Assembly (NCBI GenBank): GCA_037176845.1
Contig: JAYKXP010000094.1
Location: 124,001-188,000 of the forward strand
Source: Paramarasmius palmivorus
Lineage: Eukaryota; Basidiomycota; Agaricomycetes; Agaricales; Marasmiaceae
Direction: 5' to 3'
DNA: 64,000 bases
Shown: piece by piece, positions 10,521 to 20,952 of the stretch
How the letters are laid out: each line of letters begins with the position of its first letter
How positions within the stretch are numbered: the first letter of the stretch is position 1
Notes under the pieces: generated by a model
Database searches by the model: none
What the model saw: only the letters and a program-made list of their open reading frames with translations
What the model was told of the DNA's origin: nothing
Made by a program: the position numbers and the translations under genes

Positions 10521-13500
10521 TTACCAATCTCGATCCTGAGGCTCTGCAATCGGACGCCAATCACCTAACCGATACTCTCCCCATTCAATGAAGTCTTTCG
10601 TAGACGCTTCTTTTCCTCTCCGCACAGAGCCAGACTTCATCGTCATCCTCCCCCGACTAACGATTTTGATCGGCATTTCTATCTCCGGTCCCAAAGAGAC
10701 CACCGGGGGAATGGGTTTCTGTCATGGGGAATGAGCGCGAAATGTCATAATCGATATCCAACTTTACGCACCGTGTCCAGTACCTCAACAATTTTCTCGT
10801 AAACATTGGATCCGCCAGCCATTTGAACGAAGACGGACATATAGATATTGTCAACTTCCCATTCCAGAGAAGGCTGGTCTTCCGAATGTGTCTTGGTAAC
10901 CTTTCCAGCTAGTGCAGCATCGTAAAGCATGATATTGAAAAAGTCTTTGACAACCAAGGGTTCTTTGTAGATATGTTGAAGCTGAGATGCACCAAACCAT
11001 GCCTTTTTCATGAATTCAGAGTTGTGGTGGAGTTTCATAGCCTGAACACATTGTCAGAAAATGTTACCTTCAATGTAAGGAAAGCTACCTGTTCATGACA
11101 TCTTAAACCAAAGTACCTCTGAAAATCTGAACCTCCCTCCTTGGACAGATCACTGTCAAAGGAACGTAGCCAACGTACCACATATCCCAGTAAAAACTTT
11201 TCCAGTGTTTGCTGAAGGCTTGGGCGGAGGGACAAGTCTTGTCTGACACCCAAGCGTGGCCCCATTATCGCATATCGATATAGATCAGGCGAGAGGGCCT
11301 CTGGGAGTTCCTCATCGGCCTTATCGAGGTGATCCATGGTGCATGTGATCATAGCTTCGAAGAGAATCTTCTTGTACTTCTCCGTATCGATGTACCAATG
11401 ATGAGCCCTATCCTTCGAGGACAAGAAATCATCAAATGATTTGTGCAGGAGTTGATACTTCCCACTTTCCTCGGTAACAAGACTACGGAGTTTGTGAAAG
11501 GCGCTGAGTACGCCTGGAGCTTTGTCACGATCCACATATTTAACTAGGTCGTGGAGAACATGGATGAGGAATTGAGCGAATTGCACAGAGGTAGCCATGA
11601 TAAGCCCTAAAGCCATGCAGATGTTCTGCTGGATATCCTCGTCTCCTTCCCTCACCAGAGACTCGAGTGCGATCTCGTATAGAGCCGTAAGTGCATGTAA
11701 TGCATTCTTGGGCGGCTCCTGTTCCACGAAGACCTTCAAGCGTTGCTCTACGTTGTCTCCGATGAAGGTGACAACGGTTGTGGCCCAGATAAATAAGCCA
11801 CTAGCACGTTCTGCCAATCGATCAACAGCGGCGTGTTTTTGTGCATTTTTCAAATTAATGAAGCACGGGCGTTCGAAGGATTTGCTGAGGAAATAATGGA
11901 TGTCGTTTGTCGTTTCGGATGAATTGTGGTCGAGGGGAAAATGGTAAATATGGCTACAATGCTGCAAGGATAGTATAATGTCTTCCTCGGGGCGGCTGGC
12001 GAGGACAAAGCGCAAGAACGGGAGCAACCTAAACGCGTCTTTTTCGAAAAGCTCCAACAACTGCTCTCGAAACCTTGTTTCCGCTTGATCTTCCCGTGAA
12101 CATTCGTCGATCGCGTCAACAAGAACGACAATACGCCCTTCTTTGGCAATTTCCTCGCTTAGACCTCTGAGGGGATTGATGAGAAGCTTTTGTACCTGCA
12201 TTGATAGATCTGTGTTCTGGGCAATCTGCCGACTCCTCTCTACAACTTCCGCAATTCGCTTTCCAAACCTCTCGTCAAAGCTTGCAAGTAGAAAAGCAAG
12301 CACCCTGATAAACTCCCCGGCATTGTTATACGTACTCCGGTCGAAACGGACAAAAGCGGCTAGCCGACTGTGGAATCCCATTGTCGATAATGAGTTATGA
12401 AGGGTTCCGATTAACGAACTTTTCCCACAACCAGCGATACCTGAAATCCACAATACGGTTTGTTCACCGTTAAAGCACCAGTCCAGTATCTTCGAAATTG
12501 AAGAGCGACGAGTCCCTTTGAGGCAATGGGATTTTGGCCCGAGAACCGTCTTGTGTGACTGGAGAAGACGAAGGGTATTCTCCCGTTCTGACGTCGTAAA
12601 TTCTGAGAACTGAAATACATACAACACTAAAAGTAGCTCACCCAGAGATTCCACAGCTTTTTGCGTGTTCAAGACGGTCACTGTTGTAACCTCGACCTGA
12701 GTCTCAATAAATCGCTTCTTGAGCTGCTCAAAAGCGCTGTTGAAGTCCTCGATCTTTGATGGTGAACTCCAGAAGTCCATGACCTGGTCTGCACCGCCAA
12801 GATGAGCATGGCAGCGTGGTTTAATGAATGAAACATAACGCACACAGTCGTCCCTTGTACATGTAGTTGGAAAGGAACACATAACACTCTTCTGATTGCC
12901 GGACTATCTCATCAAAGAGCCCCGCAAACTCGCTCTCTTCATTCAGTGCCTCCTTTTCAACCGCGATCTTGTGCGTTTCGATCATAATGTCGTATAGCTC
13001 AACTATCGCTTCATTTTGCTCATGTTTCGCTTTGATTATCTGTCTCTTCATCAGTAACGTAGTCGTCATGACGAAGCATTGAACAATAAAATCGCCTACA
13101 CGACAGATTCCAGACATGACAATTGAAGCAGCCCGAGCGATTTCGCTTATCTGGTACGGTAGCCTTCGAGTCAGAAACAAGAGCAACACTTTCTTGGGGA
13201 ACACCTTACCTCCGACAGGTAGTCCAGTTTTTCAATAATCGCATCTGCAGCCAGATAAATATGCTTGCACCTTTCCGTTTGTCTCCTGACCTTCTCCACC
13301 TCATCCTCAAGGTTCACCAGATCATTTTCTATCCTTGCGGTAAGCTCTTTAGAACTATCCTCGATTGCTTCACTGATGATTCCTTCGGGATTGGTGGCTG
13401 AAGGTGCAGTGGTTGATGTCGATGTCAAAGTACTTGACGACAAAACTGAACGCTGTGTCTTCAGTGATAGCTTGAGGCGATCATCGTTGGATTTTCGCTT

Positions 13501-13911
13501 GTGAATGACCATCTCTTTTTGAAGCTCTAATTATGAAATCGCATCGTGAGCAAGAACAACAATGGTCATATGAACGTACCGGCGTCATCGCCAATGTCAA
13601 AATCACCAATTGGAATCCCAACACTGGCGAGGAGTGTGTCCCTCCGGATCGAATGATGACGATAAACTTCGAATGATAATATTCCTGGATCTGCTCCGAC
13701 TTCGCTGAAGAACAATAATGCCCAAGGGTCAGTCTGATAGTCAGGTGTTTGGTACACAGCAGGCCAACATACACATGGAAATCTAAAGAACATCCGCGCT
13801 CTCCCACTGTCTTCGTATCCGTTTGGTATGATTTGGGAGTACCAGTTGGAGATAGGATCTGTATAACCAATTTATCCTTGCGGGAAGAAGGAAATCCAAC
13901 GATTTTGATCT
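10521..13911 (-). CDS. C2-NACHT NLR-type STAND NTPase
   Basis: Nine exons join in frame: 13775-13911, 13580-13733, 13210-13526, 13100-13150, 12844-13045, 12642-12788, 11089-12602, 10772-11041 and 10521-10718. At least 995 residues are encoded, and further 5' exons are likely. In order, the product has a C2-type beta domain (K-I-V-G-F-P..., D-P-W-A-L-L-F-F-S-E-V..., G-I-P-I-G-D-F), a Ser/Thr linker, and a helical region (N-P-E-G-I-I to E-E-C-Y-V-F-L). The NACHT NTPase follows, with Walker A GIAGCGKS at 12418-12441, Walker B VVLVDAIDEC, the sensor-like L-A-S-R-P-E-E-D and the winged-helix-like L-L-H-K-S-F-D-D-F-L. Two small C-terminal modules (DFFNIMLYDAA and SLGPEIEMPIKIVSRGR) replace the usual WD40, ankyrin or TPR repeats. 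Fungal NLRs act in non-self recognition and programmed cell death, and that role is inferred here. The same exon layout recurs in the chimera at 48.2-50.9 kb, which supports the model. The 39-base intron 12603-12641 is open in frame and could be retained. Confidence 0.88.
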
Positions 13912-14483
13912 CTACACGATATCAGTCAAGTACCTACAAGAGAAAATCATATTCCTTGCCTTTGATCGTGAAATTGCCTGTTTTCGACTGTCTTTCTCTG
14001 ATACACTTGGTGAGAAATTATACGGCAAGGATGGAATGAGCGTACAATGAGATCTCTTGAGTGTCGCCTGTAGGTCCCATCGTTGATCGTGGTGGACAGA
14101 GCGAAGAGAGCGGATCCTCGATGAATACCTCGCTCTTGGCTCCTACCACACAGACACAGTTTGGTCCGTATTCCTAAAGTGACATCCTTGCTTACATTGT
14201 TGGCAAGTAGTGTGAATACGAACCCGTGGTTCCCGATCTGCTGATGATCGAGGACGCCACACCGTTTCTCACAGTGACAGACGTGTTGAATGTTCTTCAC
14301 CGCGTAGAATTGGATGCACAAAAGCTCATCGAACATTGTAGAAGCTCCGCCGCTCGGAGAGGTATGAACAATAGAACGTACACACCAGCGAATACGACGA
14401 ACAGCACTGGCCGGATATATGTTGTGCTTGCATGTTTCATCATCTGTGGCAAAGTGAGTCGGGTATCAGCACGAAACGGTTAG
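13912..14483. other. upstream region of the C2-NACHT gene; possible further C2 exons
   Basis: Minus-strand frames here (14336-13947 and fragments) contain C2-like pieces, for example L-L-C-I-Q-F-Y-A-V-K-N-I-Q-H and S-V-T-V-R-N-G-V-A-S-S. I could not join them to the exon at 13911 without a frameshift or a 22-base intron. Either the first exons are decayed or the splicing is unusual. The MULE-like insertion begins at the far edge, so the original start and promoter may have been displaced. Confidence 0.35.
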
Positions 14484-14492
14484 TCACAGCAG
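14484..14492. repeat. target-site duplication, left copy
   Basis: TCACAGCAG directly precedes the left end of the transposon and is repeated exactly after its right end at 19414-19422. A 9-bp duplication is the standard signature of Mutator-like elements. Confidence 0.88.
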
Positions 14493-14526
14493 GAGGATCA
14501 ACAGCATGCGGCAAACACAGTGATCG
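14493..14526. repeat. left terminal inverted repeat of the MULE-like element
   Basis: Starts GAGGATCAACAGCATGCGGC and continues with AAACACAGTGATCG. It pairs with the reverse complement of 19380-19413 with seven mismatches. Confidence 0.82.
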
Positions 14527-14552
14527 GGAAGGCTAACACACTCATATCAGGT

Positions 14553-14592
14553 GCGGCACAGTGCCATACTTGAAATCAGATGCGGCACAGTG
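14553..14592. repeat. left subterminal GCGGCACAGTG repeats
   Basis: GCGGCACAGTG occurs at 14553-14563 and again at 14582-14592, both in the same orientation, with the related GCGGCAAACACAGTG in the TIR. Motif clusters like this at transposon ends usually bind the transposase; that role is inferred. Confidence 0.7.
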
Positions 14593-14692
14593 ATAAAACA
14601 GCCAATTTGAGAATATGAAGTTCAAAAAACGGTAGTAGTATACATGGTCATTAAATGCTGTACTTTACAAACACTAGTCAAATGTATTCAAA

Positions 14693-17600
14693 TTATGTGT
14701 GCTTGGCTCGCTTTGAGTATGATTCGCTACCATCTGCAGCACGCTTACGAGTCACGACTCCATTACCAGGGATGATGTTTGACAAGTCCAAATCCTCCTG
14801 TCGCCCCATAGTACTTGTATCCCACACCAACGGAAGGTTATCTGAGTCAGCAATGCTGTCCTGCTCGATAGGTGAAGGTGAGGGCGAGAGAGGTGTGGGA
14901 ACAGGTGGCAGAAGAGGTAACACATCGTCATCGGTATCATGATAGTACCATGGTGCCGACGGACCAACAGGCATGAATTGAGAGTTCGAAGGCTCGGGTT
15001 GCAACCATCTGAGGGTGCCATCATCATCATTTGATGAGTCAGAGATATGAGGCTGGGGGACGAAGGGAGCTTCATTGGAAGGAAAGATATTGAAAGACGA
15101 GCTTGGCACCCAATCAAAGTCGAAATCGAAATCGAAAGATCCATAATCGATGGTTGCAGGATCGATAATGGGCACGGTAGACATATCGGGGTGAGCAAGC
15201 ACATCTGTGGGGATGGCAGAACAGTCGGAGGTGAGAGATATAAACACCGGTGAATCAGAGGGGCCCTCGTTCACAGAGAGGGTGTCACAATCAGCAAGCA
15301 CGGACCGCGTCGCCGGCACCTGACCACTGTAATCATTGTCGCTCGTATCGTTCCTCTGTTCTACTGAGAAGATTGTCAATAGCAAGCCAGCGAACATACG
15401 AAAACAATGACCAACCTTGTACTGCTTTCTTTGACTTTGATGCCTTTGGTCGACCACATGAGCTTGACTCGGCAGCTTTTGCTCGGGGACCCTGTGGCTT
15501 CTTTCCAAACAGGTTGGACACAGAACCAGACGAAGATGAATGAAGGACCTTGAGCTCAGTGAGTTGCTCCTTCAAGGCCTTCTCACGATTAACTGACTCC
15601 TTTCGGCTCTCTCTCTCCAGAGTAATCTTCTCTTGAAGGTCAGACGTTGCTTCGACAACTTGTTTACCCTTCTGTGCCTTGTCTGCAGCTCTATCATGAC
15701 GGCGAATGTTACGAGACATTCGATTGACCAAGTTGTTGTTCGAGTTTTGAACAGCAGCCTTCTCGAATGTAACTTTGACGAGTCGCATAACATCATTGTC
15801 CACTTTGCGAGCGCTAATACAATCACAAAGTCATCAGTAACAGATAGTATGAGATTCTAGGTGACTTCTCTACCTTTCGACAGCCTCTACTAATGTTAGA
15901 TTGATGCCTGTACAGTTATTCGTCCAATGGTGCTGTGCTTCCCCAGTATTGGTGTTGGGCAAGGTTGCGTCCCAATCCTCAGGATGCATATGGGACAATG
16001 CCTTGATAAGGCAGGGAAGAATCCACTTGAACTCGAGCTTGTGTCGCCACCACGCTATGACATGCAAATGTCAATGGACTATGTTTACGGAAGATCCAAT
16101 GACACGTACCAGAGATATTTGTATTGTTCATCTCCTTAATACGGAGGGTGAGATTGTCAACATCCACTTGCGACTTGAGGTGCATGAAGTTGAAGAGTTG
16201 ATCATAATCGTCCGAAGAGATACCAGAGTTCTTGAACGGAATCACAGCTCTGTAGCGAAGGTGCGTGAGGGATGCCATCAGTAGCTTTGAATGTGAGGAT
16301 GACCGTGACTTACCGTCGGGCATGAACATGACAAAGCCTGAAAATATATGGTAGAAGTTCCGCCGGGTCATCAGTGTTGATACCGCTATGCTCAGGGACA
16401 TTAGTCGGAAGAAACGACTTCGCAAGCCCAAGGGCATGTGCAATTTCCATGTCTGCATTTACTCCCGAGAGTGTGCCACCTGGTGTAAGGCGTTTGAAGC
16501 GGAGCGGTTTCCCTGTGAGGGTCAAAACGAGTTCCTGGAGCGTGTCATACATGATCTTATAGTGCTCAGTGTCCGCTTGGTCCATGTAGATGCGTGCAAT
16601 GGTCAGGGCTTCATTACAAACTGGTTAACATGTGTACGAGCGAAAGTTAGGTGCGCCATACCTTGCTGAAGGCCACGATGAAAAACTGCCATCTCCCATT
16701 CAGTCATCTCGTGCAGGCGCTTGAACGTTCCATCACCCTCGAAGCATTTCACGTCATGGATTAGGTTGAGAAGAAAAGGTACGCATGTCACGATGATGTT
16801 TCCCCCAGTTGGCGTGGAAATGAATCGTTGAACATAGCATTCTTCCTTCGATTTCATCCGATCTCGGATAAATACCGAGAACAAGCCTTGAAATAGTCAT
16901 TAGTGAACGATTTATGGCAAGTACTCGGGTAGATTACCTTCTATGTGAAACCCATGAGGATATAGTTTCTTTTTCTCCTCATGAACTAGGTTTGCTCGCT
17001 TGCGCTTGTCATGAAGGCCGCTGTCATATTCCGAAGGTAATTGACCACCTAGATGCTGTACTGTAGTAGGCGCTGTACAAATTCCATTAGTATATTTCTT
17101 ATCAACATAAAGAACAACAAACCACTGTCGACCTCCTGTCGGGTGACTGCAACAGTACCGACAGCACGCACACATTGCCTGTATACCTCCTTCGCCACCT
17201 TGGATAGCTTGTCGTCTGGCATCATTGGGTGCGAGTGAGGCATTGGCTTTGTCGTAAGGATCAAGGCCTTCCGCATTGTGCTATCGCTCGGAATGAAGAT
17301 CGTTCTATCAACCGGACACTTGTGAGCAAGAATCTTGCCACGTTGTGCAAGTCCATTTATGATATGCGAGTGAGCTAAAAGAGGATTAGCATGGACCTCA
17401 AAGATGAAGAACAAGAACACGTACGGCAGAAGGACAGCTTGAGACCAATTCGAGGTGACTTGACAAGTGTACATGCCGGTGTGTCCTTTCCGGTAGAACT
17501 GCCTCCGTCAATGAGACTCTTGAGAACATCAACATTGACCGCCGACCAGATTGTGAGACGAACGTGGCCATCTTTCCAGTTCTTACGCCAGCCACTGCAC

Positions 17601-19110
17601 CCCATGAATTTGCCGTAGTTCTGTTATGATGTCAGAAGATGACGAAATCTATCAGTGAGGAAATCAACGTACACTGGTTTTGAGCGTGAGTTTGCCTTCA
17701 CATAACTTGCCATGCTTATCTCGTGCTGTACATTTGCGTGCATGAGCTATATTGAGGAAACTACCAGTTCAAATATCAGTACCACATATGTGAAGCAGTT
17801 TTAGGAGACTTACGTGGCAGCAGTACTCTCCGCTGTTGAGCCTTCCTCTGACTTTGTCTGTACCTGAGCTTCAAAGACTCTGTCGCGTGAAGATGTATCG
17901 ATCCCCCAACGCTCAACCAGCAGTTGCTTATCTGTGTATTCGCATATGATACAACCCTTGCACTTCAGGCGAGAACGTCGACAGTCAATGCCTTCCTCCC
18001 CAGGTTCAATGTTGACATCAACAGTTGGCTGTCCAGTACCTGTGGGGCCGCTGAAAGATTCGATGTCCTAGTTGTGATTGAAGTCAGCGGTGTATGACGT
18101 GCATGCAACATGAGACGCACGATGTCCTTGATGATATGGTCGACTGTATACAGCTCTTGAGTTTCGGGGTTAACGATGTTGTACTTCTCGTCACTTGCAT
18201 CCACAATGATTGCTGCGGGGAACTCGAACACGGGATAACACTTTGCCGGCTTGTTGATACGCTCAAGGCGTCGAACAGTAGCTTGGCGAGTGATCCTGAT
18301 AGAAGCAAGGCCAACGTAAACCTCAGCTTTGATAGACGGATCGTTCCAGAAAGTATCAGATGGAACCCATCCAACAAAGCCTCTATACTTGGCTGCTTCG
18401 GCTACAAAAAGAGACGCGAGTGTTATATCATGCTGTAGTGGTCAAGTATCATAAGACTTACGTGTTGCTTCATCTATGTCAAAGTCAGTTTCTTCTGAAT
18501 CGGAATCCTCAGTCTTGACAGGAGCCTCTCCAGTAGTATTCGGTGAGGTGGAGGCGGCGGAGGCGGCAGACGAGGCGGAACATTCGTCATCTGAATCAAG
18601 GATCTCGAACACGTCGTGATCTCCTTCACGGATAGTGCGTAGTCTATCAAAAAGAAAACTTGAGCAAACTGGTGAAGGAGATGAGTAACCCGTCTCACTT
18701 CACAGCAGATATATCATCTGAGAGTGCTCCCTCAACGGCCTCTAGACACTCTGATTTGACAACGGTACCTTCCGTGTCATCCTCCACCTTGACCTTGACG
18801 TCCTCATTGACTGTAAAGTGTTCAGGTGGGGGGGAGCTTCCTACAACAGTGAAATCATCTGAGCTTGTAAGGTAATGCGCGTAGTTCGGTTGAGTGAGGA
18901 ATGCCTTGAGCTCTTCGAGGTCGACCCATTGGTTGTCAAGGAAACGGGATGCATTCCGCTGAATGTAGGAAGGAGAAAACACCTGTGGTTGAAGAGCTAT
19001 AGTGAATTGGTAGCTGCTAGTATGAATTGAATACTCACATAGTTCCGGAATTCAATCAACACTCTGCTTGGTATAGAATCAATAAGCTCCTCCTTTTCAG
19101 TCTGAGCCAT
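14693..19110 (-). CDS. MULE-like DDE transposase, one possible frameshift
   Basis: The start is the ATG at 19110 (MAQTEKEELIDS). Verified exons include 19039-19110, 18699-18982, 18462-18644, 18121-18401 and 17814-18067. Further exons follow in frame to a stop at 14693, for about 1180 residues. In order, the product has an acidic N-terminus, a CRRSRLKCKGCIIC cysteine cluster and a zinc-binding-like segment (C-T-A...C-E-G-K...G-K-F-M-G-C-S-G-W...H). The catalytic core then follows, with Asp in F-E-G-D-G-T-F-K-R (near 16730), Asp in V-N-A-D-M-E-I-A (near 16452) and Glu in N-T-G-E-A-Q-H-H-W (near 15940). The chain ends with a coiled-coil-like Lys/Glu region and an Asp/Pro-rich tail. The DDE triad layout fits MULE-type transposases, which cut and paste the element. 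In exon 3 the run GGG at 18600-18602 throws the frame: the acidic stretch D-S-D-D-E-C reads only if one base is dropped. This could be an inactivating mutation, an assembly error or an intron I missed. Confidence 0.8.
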
Positions 19111-19328
19111 GGCGAACCAAATGAAAAGGGAAAAGATAGAGCACACGGTGGTCAAGAACAGAGCTGAGAGTAAACAAAATCCATTGGCAAAGGTGTGAGG
19201 ACGCGCTTGTTTCATCGCGATCGCGTCCAGCGCGTTTTTGGTACGATGCGGAAGGAAACAAGAGCGAGCCTGTTTGTACGTATTGACTTACACCCTTCAA
19301 AGGTGTCTACGTCATACTTTGATGTGCT

Positions 19329-19398
19329 GCGGCACTGTGCCGCGCTCTGTTCTCATCCACTGACTGTGCCGCACCTCGTCGACCACTGTGTGTGCCGC
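19329..19398. repeat. right subterminal repeats of the MULE-like element
   Basis: Holds GCGGCACTGTGCCGC at 19329-19343 (almost a perfect palindrome), ACTGTGCCGC at 19363-19372 and GTGTGCCGCGC at 19388-19398. These are the reverse complements of the left-end motifs, so both ends present the same site outward. Confidence 0.7.
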
Positions 19399-19413
19399 GC
19401 TCTGTATATCCTC
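19380..19413. repeat. right terminal inverted repeat of the MULE-like element
   Basis: Its reverse complement starts GAGGATATACAGAGCGCGGC and continues with ACACACAGTGGTCG, matching the left end in 27 of 34 positions. Confidence 0.82.
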
Positions 19414-19422
19414 TCACAGCAG
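19414..19422. repeat. target-site duplication, right copy
   Basis: TCACAGCAG, identical to 14484-14492. Confidence 0.88.
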
Positions 19423-20952
19423 CGGGAGAAGTAGCAAGAAATTATGTATACCAGGGAAACAGATCGAGGAACATCGTGAGATATCCTCTTTATACATGGG
19501 TAAAGTACCTGTGAATAGCCAAGAACATGTCCCATAGAAACCAGAGACTCGGTGAGAGCCATAAGAGGTGACATCGGGCGCGTCTACTCCAGGATATGAG
19601 ACAGGATATCTGAAGACTGCGAATATGTGAGACGCTGAGAAACGTTGGCGAGAGCAAAACAACCCGCACCTAGGTACATCATCGATTGCAATCAACTATT
19701 ATGCGGGCCTTCAAGTCGGGCATTAGCACCGCAATGCTAATCTTGTTCTTCGGTTGCAATTTGATAGACTGAGCGCAGGTGACGAAACAGAACCTTAGGT
19801 AAGATCACTATCGTAAATGAGGGAATGAATATGTTTTCATCGGCCGTATACAACTGTGTTAGTACGAGGGAAACGATTGTGACATTGCGAAGGGAAGGGT
19901 AAGATATGCTTCGGAAGTAAGTATTTGAATGAAAGAGTTATCCTAGACAACGAAACGGTCGTGTTCAGAGTAGGGTATGGAGAATGATGATATTCACAGA
20001 CGCACCAGAGAACTAAAATCCTGCGCCTGTGACCTTGTGCACCACTTCATCTACTCCAGCGTGCCAACCTAATACTGTCTCTGCACCGTGTCGAAGACCG
20101 TCGCGAGTCTGGAAGAAATAAATGCTAGAAAATAGATTTTGTGGCTGAAATTACGGTTGGAAGGTCTAGTTTGTCTAGGAACAACTTGCGAAGGCGGAAT
20201 TCACGAGGAAGTGATGGGACAAGTCTTAGTGGTAGGCTGTCACGTTAACCCTAACCCCAAAGTAGATGTTTGGCAATGGCAAACAGTCTCAGTCCCTTCA
20301 CCAACGACGACCTCGAACGATGTTGACCCTAGGCGAACGCTTACGCGCTTACACCTCGAAGGCTATACCACACGAAATCTGCAATAGAAAGATCCCATGT
20401 TGCGTACCTTCAAGTCATATGGATGGATAGAAATTTATTGGGCGGATGACCCGTTCTACGGTGAGCCGACTTTTTTGCTCTTCCGTTTCTCGTTCACTCA
20501 TGCTCCAATCTCCTAGCCAGTGTTTCTATACATGTACCCCAGTGAAGCCACTGCCGCAAAACTCTCCAGATCTTGATCAACCGCACCGCCCTATTCCATC
20601 CAACAACCGTTTGAATACCCCTTCTGCTCCCCCTGCCCGCTACATATTGCAATCAGCTCCGCCAGTCATCCGCAGCCAACGTGCATCACCGCATAGAAAG
20701 AACTCGATCCCTACTCCCATACACCCACGTCAACATAGCTCTTCCTATCACTCCCTCGACAAAAAGGTTCCGCTTCTTTTGCGAGTGGTCCCAATTCCTC
20801 ACTCCTTCTACAACGATACTCGATACCCACCGCACAACGAACCCCCTCGAAGACAGATGGAGCACGTAGATTGTAAAAGCTCCGCCTACTCACTTTCGGG
20901 CGACCTGCTCTTGACCCATCGTTCTCAACAGCCCTCGGATCATCATCCTTAG
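19423..20952. repeat. segmental repeat, copy 1 (partner at 62590-64000), including repeat-family copy C1
   Basis: From about 19430 this stretch aligns by eye with about 62590 onward. Shared blocks include GATTATGTATAC-type sequence, GAACCTTAGGTAAG, GACATTGCG(A/C)AGGGAAGG, CACAGACGCACCA-type sequence and the GTCTGGAAGAAA block. At 20242-20460 lies one member (C1) of a dispersed family marked by CCCTAACCCC, CCTTCACCAACGACGACCTCGA and ACACCTC(G/A)AA(G/A)G, ending at a GTGAGT-like donor. The following open frame (20446-20952, Pro/Ser rich) shares NTPSAPPAR with the partner near 63910. This looks like a duplicated, decaying hypothetical gene of unknown function; no complete reading frame could be assembled. 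Confidence 0.6.

Larger units (their letters stand above)
14493..19413 (-). mobile_element. MULE-like DNA transposon with TIRs and 9-bp target duplication
   Basis: The element is 4921 bp, bounded by 34-bp terminal inverted repeats with 27 matches of 34 that begin GAGGAT on both sides. It is flanked by identical TCACAGCAG target duplications. Inside is one minus-strand gene for a DDE-type transposase, and both subterminal regions carry repeated GCGGCACAGTG motifs. The size, single gene, TIR and 9-bp duplication agree with the Mutator-like superfamily. The perfect duplication suggests a fairly recent insertion, although the TIR arms have diverged or were never identical. It sits directly upstream of the C2-NACHT gene, in the same transcriptional orientation, and may have separated that gene from its promoter. 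Confidence 0.85.

Noticed and set aside
14693..19110. First thought to be a KDZ (Kyakuja-Dileera-Zisupton) transposase because of the Cys cluster and the fungal host
   Set aside because: The 9-bp target duplication, GAGGAT-type TIRs and the spacing of the D, D and E motifs fit Mutator-like elements better; KDZ elements usually give 8-bp duplications.
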